Part shown: in pieces, positions 60,446 to 64,000 of the stretch | Layout: every line of letters begins with the position of its first letter | Position numbering within the stretch: position 1 is the stretch's first letter | From: Promineifilum sp. | GTDB lineage: Bacteria; Chloroflexota; Anaerolineae; Promineifilales; Promineifilaceae | Reading direction: 5' to 3' | Assembly: GCA_017983515.1 (NCBI GenBank) | Contig: JAGOBF010000004.1 | Location: 62,001-126,000, forward strand | DNA: 64,000 nt | The notes under the pieces: generated by a model | Database searches by the model: none | What the model saw: the letters and a program-made list of their open reading frames with translations, nothing else | What the model was told of the DNA's origin: nothing | Translations under genes and position numbers: made by a program

Positions 60446-62479
60446 TTGCAACGTCCAACGAGAAGCGGCATACGTAGCTATACTGCCCTCGCCTTGGCAA
60501 CCTTGCGGAAGTCGCTCACGGCCGGTTTGCGCGGCCCATCCTTCCGGGGATGGGCTTTATTGCTTGTCGTGACGGCCCTGGCCGCCGGGCTGCGCCTCTA
60601 TCGTCTCGGCCATTGGCCGCCCGGCCTCTATCGAGACGAGGCCTACAATGGTCTCGACGCGCTGGGCGTCCTGGGTGGCGATCGCCCCCTTTTCTTTCCG
60701 GCCAATAATGGCCGCGAACCACTCTACATCTATCTGGTCGCACTTTCCATGGCGGTGTTCGGCCCCGGCATCTCGGCCGTGCGATTGCCCGCGGCGCTGG
60801 TCGGGATCCTGACGACGCTGCCCACTTACCTGTTGGGCCGCGACTGGTTCGGGCGGGCTGCCGGGCTGGCGGCCGCCTTTCTATGGGCGGTCACCTTCTG
60901 GCCGGTCCACCTCGGCCGCATCGGCTTGCGCGTCGGGCTACTGGCTCCACTGCTGGCACTGGCCTTCTGGCTGGGCACGCAAGCCTATCGCCGCCAGCGA
61001 GCCGGCTTGTGGCTGGCCGCCGGTGTCGTCTATGGTCTGACCTTCTATACCTATCTGGCCGCCCGCTTCACACCGCTGATCCTTGTCCTGTTCGCCGTCT
61101 ATCTCGTCGCCACCGGCCGGCGCGCTACATTATGGAATAACGGCCGCCTGCTGTGGTTTGCCGCCGGCGCTGCGGTCGTCGTCGCCCCGCTGGGGCTCTT
61201 GATGCTTGGCGATCCCGCACTCATCCTGGGCCGGGCGGGGCAAGTCTCTATCTTCAGCCCGGCGATCAGCGGCGGCGATCCGGCCGGCGCGCTGGTGGAG
61301 AATGTCGGCCGTGCCCTGGGCATGTACCTGTGGCGCGGCGACGACATCCTGCGCCACAACACCTGGCTCAACTTCGAAGCGGCCGTGCCCACCGGCCGGC
61401 CTGTCTTCGATTGGCTGATGGTCGCGCCGTTTTTGGCCGGGCTGGCCTGGTGCCTGGGCCACTGGCGACGGCCGGCGGCGGCCCTGCTGCTGATCTGGCA
61501 ACTGGTCATGCTCGGTCCGACGATCCTGGCCGAGGACGCGCCCCATTTCCTGCGGGCGGCCGGGGTGTTGCCAGGGGCCGTCTTCTTCCCGGCCATTGGG
61601 CTGGCGCTATTGTGGGAGTGGACGCGCCTGCCTACGGCCATCCGTCGCGCGGCGGTCGTTCTCCTGTTGGGCGGCAGCGCCGTGCTGACCATCGGCCACT
61701 ACATAGACTATGCGCAACAGCCGGACGTGGGTTACCTGTTCGAGTCGGCGGCGACCGAGTTGGCCCAGCAGGCCGCCGAGGAGGTCGACGCCGGCTGGGC
61801 CGTCTACCTCGATCGGCGCTTCCCCGACGGCTGGCCATCCGTACGCTTCCTGCTCGATGATCGCGACGTGACGTTGTTTTCGGCGGAGGATAGCTTGGCC
61901 CCTCTGGACGGCCGGTCGGCTGTCTATGTCTGGCCCTATGAGCCGCTCAATGTCACCGGACTCGTAAGGCCGCCGGCGCTGGTCGAGGTCGCCCCCGGCC
62001 CGTTGGCGCGCGGCGACCTGGAGCCTGAGCCCTACTCACTCTACTCACGCTATGCCATCTCCCCACGAGCGGCCGGCACCGCACTACTGGGCGATTTCGA
62101 CAGCCTGGTCGCGCTGATGAACGACACCACAGTCGACTTAACTACCTCCGCCACGTTGTCGATTGCCCTGCGCTGGGAATCTTTATCCACGACCTGGCCC
62201 GCCTCCCTGCCTACGCTGTTTATCCACGTTATCGGGCCGGAAGGGACATTGGCCCAGTACGATGGCCCGCTCGGGCAGGGTCTGTGGCCCGTGGCCGGCT
62301 GGCAGCCGGGGGTCGTCGTGGGTGAACGCCATGTCCTGTCGATGAACCGAGCTTATGATTACAACACCGATTCGGTGGAAGTTGGGTTATACTGGCCCGA
62401 CACTGGCGCGCGCTTGCCGGTGCACGATGCCCGCGGCGAGCCGGTCGATGATAAAGTCATCCTGCGCCCGGTTCCTTGA
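60446..62479 (+). CDS. GT39-like membrane glycosyltransferase with exported C-terminal domain
   Basis: 677 residues from TTG at 60446 (a stop at 60437 precludes more upstream starts; a later start is possible). GT-C fold: the first loop carries the acidic RDEAYNGLDALGVLG (about residue 63), as in ArnT/PMT-type enzymes that use polyprenyl-phosphate sugars. About ten membrane helices fill residues 35-430. The last 240 residues are soluble and beta-rich (FLLDDRDVTLF, SIALRWESLST, TLFIHVIGPEGTLAQYDGP) and would face outside. It is followed 21 bases later by the LysM gene. Confidence 0.83.
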   Translation: MQRPTRSGIRSYTALALATLRKSLTAGLRGPSFRGWALLLVVTALAAGLRLYRLGHWPPGLYRDEAYNGLDALGVLGGDRPLFFPANNGREPLYIYLVALSMAVFGPGISAVRLPAALVGILTTLPTYLLGRDWFGRAAGLAAAFLWAVTFWPVHLGRIGLRVGLLAPLLALAFWLGTQAYRRQRAGLWLAAGVVYGLTFYTYLAARFTPLILVLFAVYLVATGRRATLWNNGRLLWFAAGAAVVVAPLGLLMLGDPALILGRAGQVSIFSPAISGGDPAGALVENVGRALGMYLWRGDDILRHNTWLNFEAAVPTGRPVFDWLMVAPFLAGLAWCLGHWRRPAAALLLIWQLVMLGPTILAEDAPHFLRAAGVLPGAVFFPAIGLALLWEWTRLPTAIRRAAVVLLLGGSAVLTIGHYIDYAQQPDVGYLFESAATELAQQAAEEVDAGWAVYLDRRFPDGWPSVRFLLDDRDVTLFSAEDSLAPLDGRSAVYVWPYEPLNVTGLVRPPALVEVAPGPLARGDLEPEPYSLYSRYAISPRAAGTALLGDFDSLVALMNDTTVDLTTSATLSIALRWESLSTTWPASLPTLFIHVIGPEGTLAQYDGPLGQGLWPVAGWQPGVVVGERHVLSMNRAYDYNTDSVEVGLYWPDTGARLPVHDARGEPVDDKVILRPVP

Positions 62480-62500
62480 GCGGGTCGGGAGTGGACTGGA

Positions 62501-63499
62501 ATGTCAAGAATCACCTGGTTGCAATGGCTGTTCATAGCCGGCCTGGCGGCGAGTGGCCTGGCCGCCGCGCCGCCGCGACAAGAGGCAACGCCCGCGCCGG
62601 CCACGGAAGCTCCTGCTGAGGCAGCGACGGACGCCGCCGCGACTTTTCCTTTCGTGCCGCCCGCCTGGATTTCGCCCACGCCCGACGCGATGGGAGCGAT
62701 TGTGGTCATCGTTCAGTCTGGTGAGTCGATGTGGGTCATTGCCGCTCGCGCCGGGCTTAGCCTGCCCGAGCTGCTGGCTTATAACAATCTGACCGAGCAA
62801 TCGATCATCAACCCCGGCGACGCGCTCATCGTGGGTTACGTGACGCCGGAGGTGATCGCCACGCCGGAGGAAACCACGCCCACGCCTGCGCCCCCTCCGC
62901 CCACGCTGCGGCCGACAGAGCCACGTCCGGAGGCGGCCGTCTGCCTGACCGCCTTCGACGATCTGAACCGCGATGGCATTCACGATGCGGGCGAACCCCT
63001 GCGGCCGGGGGTGGCTTTTACGATCTATAATTCCGAGGCCGTCGTCGCCAATTACATTACCGACGGCCGTTCCGAACCCAAATGCCTGAGCGGCCTGGCT
63101 CCGGGCGAGTACCGCGTGACCCGTTCCCTGGCTCCCGGCGAGACATTGACGACCGCGGGCAACTGGACGCTCAACCTGGCCGCCGGAAGCGAGCTGCGCC
63201 AAGCCTTTGGCAGCGTCATGGGCCCAACCACGGCCGCCGCCGCGGGCAACGAACAGTCCCCACCGGAGCAGACGGCGACGCCAACGCCGCCCGAGGTTCC
63301 CGTTTCTCCACCGGCCGCCGCAGTTGATTCGCCCGGCCTGCGCATTGCCTTTGTGGGCACGCTCTTCCTCGGCGGCTTGCTCTTGTTGGGGGCTGTGCTA
63401 ATCTTGCTTCTGAGACCCGCGCGGAATCCACTGGCGAGTCCGGCGATCGACAAGAGCGACGACGGCCGCCGCTTCCGCAACATTGATGACCTGGATTAG
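62501..63499 (+). CDS. LysM protein with SdrD-B-like domain and C-terminal anchor
   Basis: 332 residues. A signal segment (1-22) is followed by an Ala/Pro/Thr linker and a LysM domain at about 68-110 (VQSGESMWVIAARAGLSLPELLAYNN, IINPGDALIV), which binds peptidoglycan or chitin-like glycans. A Pro linker leads to a small beta domain near 148-232 (CLTAFDDLNRDGIHDAGEPLRPG), the SdrD-B-like repeat. A membrane helix near 282-305 and a polar tail follow. It probably bridges the membrane and the wall. It is co-directional with the GT39-like gene, probably one transcript. Confidence 0.85.
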   Translation: MSRITWLQWLFIAGLAASGLAAAPPRQEATPAPATEAPAEAATDAAATFPFVPPAWISPTPDAMGAIVVIVQSGESMWVIAARAGLSLPELLAYNNLTEQSIINPGDALIVGYVTPEVIATPEETTPTPAPPPPTLRPTEPRPEAAVCLTAFDDLNRDGIHDAGEPLRPGVAFTIYNSEAVVANYITDGRSEPKCLSGLAPGEYRVTRSLAPGETLTTAGNWTLNLAAGSELRQAFGSVMGPTTAAAAGNEQSPPEQTATPTPPEVPVSPPAAAVDSPGLRIAFVGTLFLGGLLLLGAVLILLLRPARNPLASPAIDKSDDGRRFRNIDDLD

Positions 63500-63540
63500 C
63501 CGCCAATGCCGTGAGTTAATCCGCCGGAACAAACATAACC

Positions 63541-64000
63541 ATGAAAAAGACACTCCTCTTCATCCTGATCCTGATGCTCAGCCTGACGTTCTTCCTGACC
63601 GGCCACGGCCAGGCAGCTCAGCTCGCCCAAGGCGCGAACTTGTTGCAGAACCCCGGCCTGGAGCCGCCCGGTAGTAACGGCGTGGCCCAAGGTTGGCAAC
63701 GATGGCATCGGACAACGGCCCGACAAAACGAGGAGTGTCTGGTGGCCTATCACTTCGAGCCGAAATGGAGCGTCGAGGTGAATCCGGCTTTCATCAACAG
63801 TGGCTCCGGCTCACAGGCCGTGGGCAACAGTTGGGACACGTGGTCGGGCGGTGTTTTCCAGACCGTGCCGGCCACGCCGGGGACGGTTTACCGCTTCACA
63901 TTCTTCGGCCGGGGGCGCGGCTCAAACGAACAGGTGCCCGCGCCTTCCGAAACGGGCTTGCAGATCAATATGCGCGCGGGCATTGACCCCAACGGCAGCG
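63541..64000 (+). CDS. Secreted carbohydrate-binding-like protein (partial, 3' end outside window)
   Basis: 153 codons from ATG at 63541 to the window edge. A typical signal peptide (KKTLLFILILMLSLTFFL) ends near residue 25. The mature part starts with NLLQNPGLEPPGSNGVAQGW and continues with SGSQAVGNSWDTWSGGVFQTV and GTVYRFTFFGRGRG. That pattern fits the CBM_4_9-like galactose-binding fold common in Chloroflexota exported proteins. The remaining length is unknown. Confidence 0.75.
   Translation, partial: MKKTLLFILILMLSLTFFLTGHGQAAQLAQGANLLQNPGLEPPGSNGVAQGWQRWHRTTARQNEECLVAYHFEPKWSVEVNPAFINSGSGSQAVGNSWDTWSGGVFQTVPATPGTVYRFTFFGRGRGSNEQVPAPSETGLQINMRAGIDPNGS

Overview
The window is high-GC, single-contig bacterial DNA that most resembles a filamentous Chloroflexota (Anaerolineae, Promineofilum-like) chromosome. 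This placement is an inference from gene style and has no rRNA gene to support it. The pointers are many secreted Thr/Pro-rich and beta-rich surface proteins, GT-C glycosyltransferases, LysM and PRC-barrel proteins, PadR-controlled ABC exporters, and CAGATT-type intergenic palindromes.

Layout. 1-8.2 kb: the start of glyQ (minus strand), a polysaccharide operon (methyltransferase, flippase, methyltransferase), a strongly expressed surface protein with its own promoter and terminator, a lipoprotein, a CPBP protease and tRNA-Pro(GGG). 8.2-14 kb (minus): two anchored or secreted proteins, clpP, tig and tRNA-Leu(TAG). 14-22.6 kb: an 8-oxoguanine deaminase-like enzyme and two large paralogous beta-helix surface proteins. 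22.9-28.5 kb: a degenerate Nudix protein, an ArmA/RmtB-like 16S rRNA methyltransferase, and a PadR-regulated FtsX/MacB-type ABC exporter. 28.7-38.9 kb: DUF952, a nucleoside phosphorylase, an Hsp70 with a GyrA-CTD-like tail, and a five-gene minus-strand run (second RmtB-like methyltransferase, rsmE, Nudix, aroE, amidohydrolase), then an NfeD-like protein with an orphan permease. 39-46 kb: a small membrane protein, a three-gene operon (esterase, ATP-grasp, circularly permuted ATP-grasp), fabF, a PRC-barrel protein and an amidohydrolase. 46.2-52 kb (minus): an envelope group with a glycosyltransferase, a TPR-like membrane protein, a LuxR-TM-Kelch protein, a peptidoglycan amidase and an L,D-transpeptidase.

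52-60.3 kb is an accessory island. It holds remnants of a serine recombinase, a PglZ (BREX-like) gene, an ISNCY-type transposase and an IS982-type transposase. It also holds two unknown genes, a mosaic M23/PA14/discoidin secreted protein and a five-repeat CRISPR array with no cas genes in the window. 60.4-64 kb returns to envelope genes: a GT39-like glycosyltransferase, a LysM protein and the start of a secreted carbohydrate-binding-like protein.

The strongest candidates for undescribed biology are the Hsp70-GyrA-CTD fusion, the LuxR-TM-Kelch membrane regulator beside cell-wall enzymes, the esterase/ATP-grasp/permuted ATP-grasp operon, and the paired RmtB-like methyltransferases.
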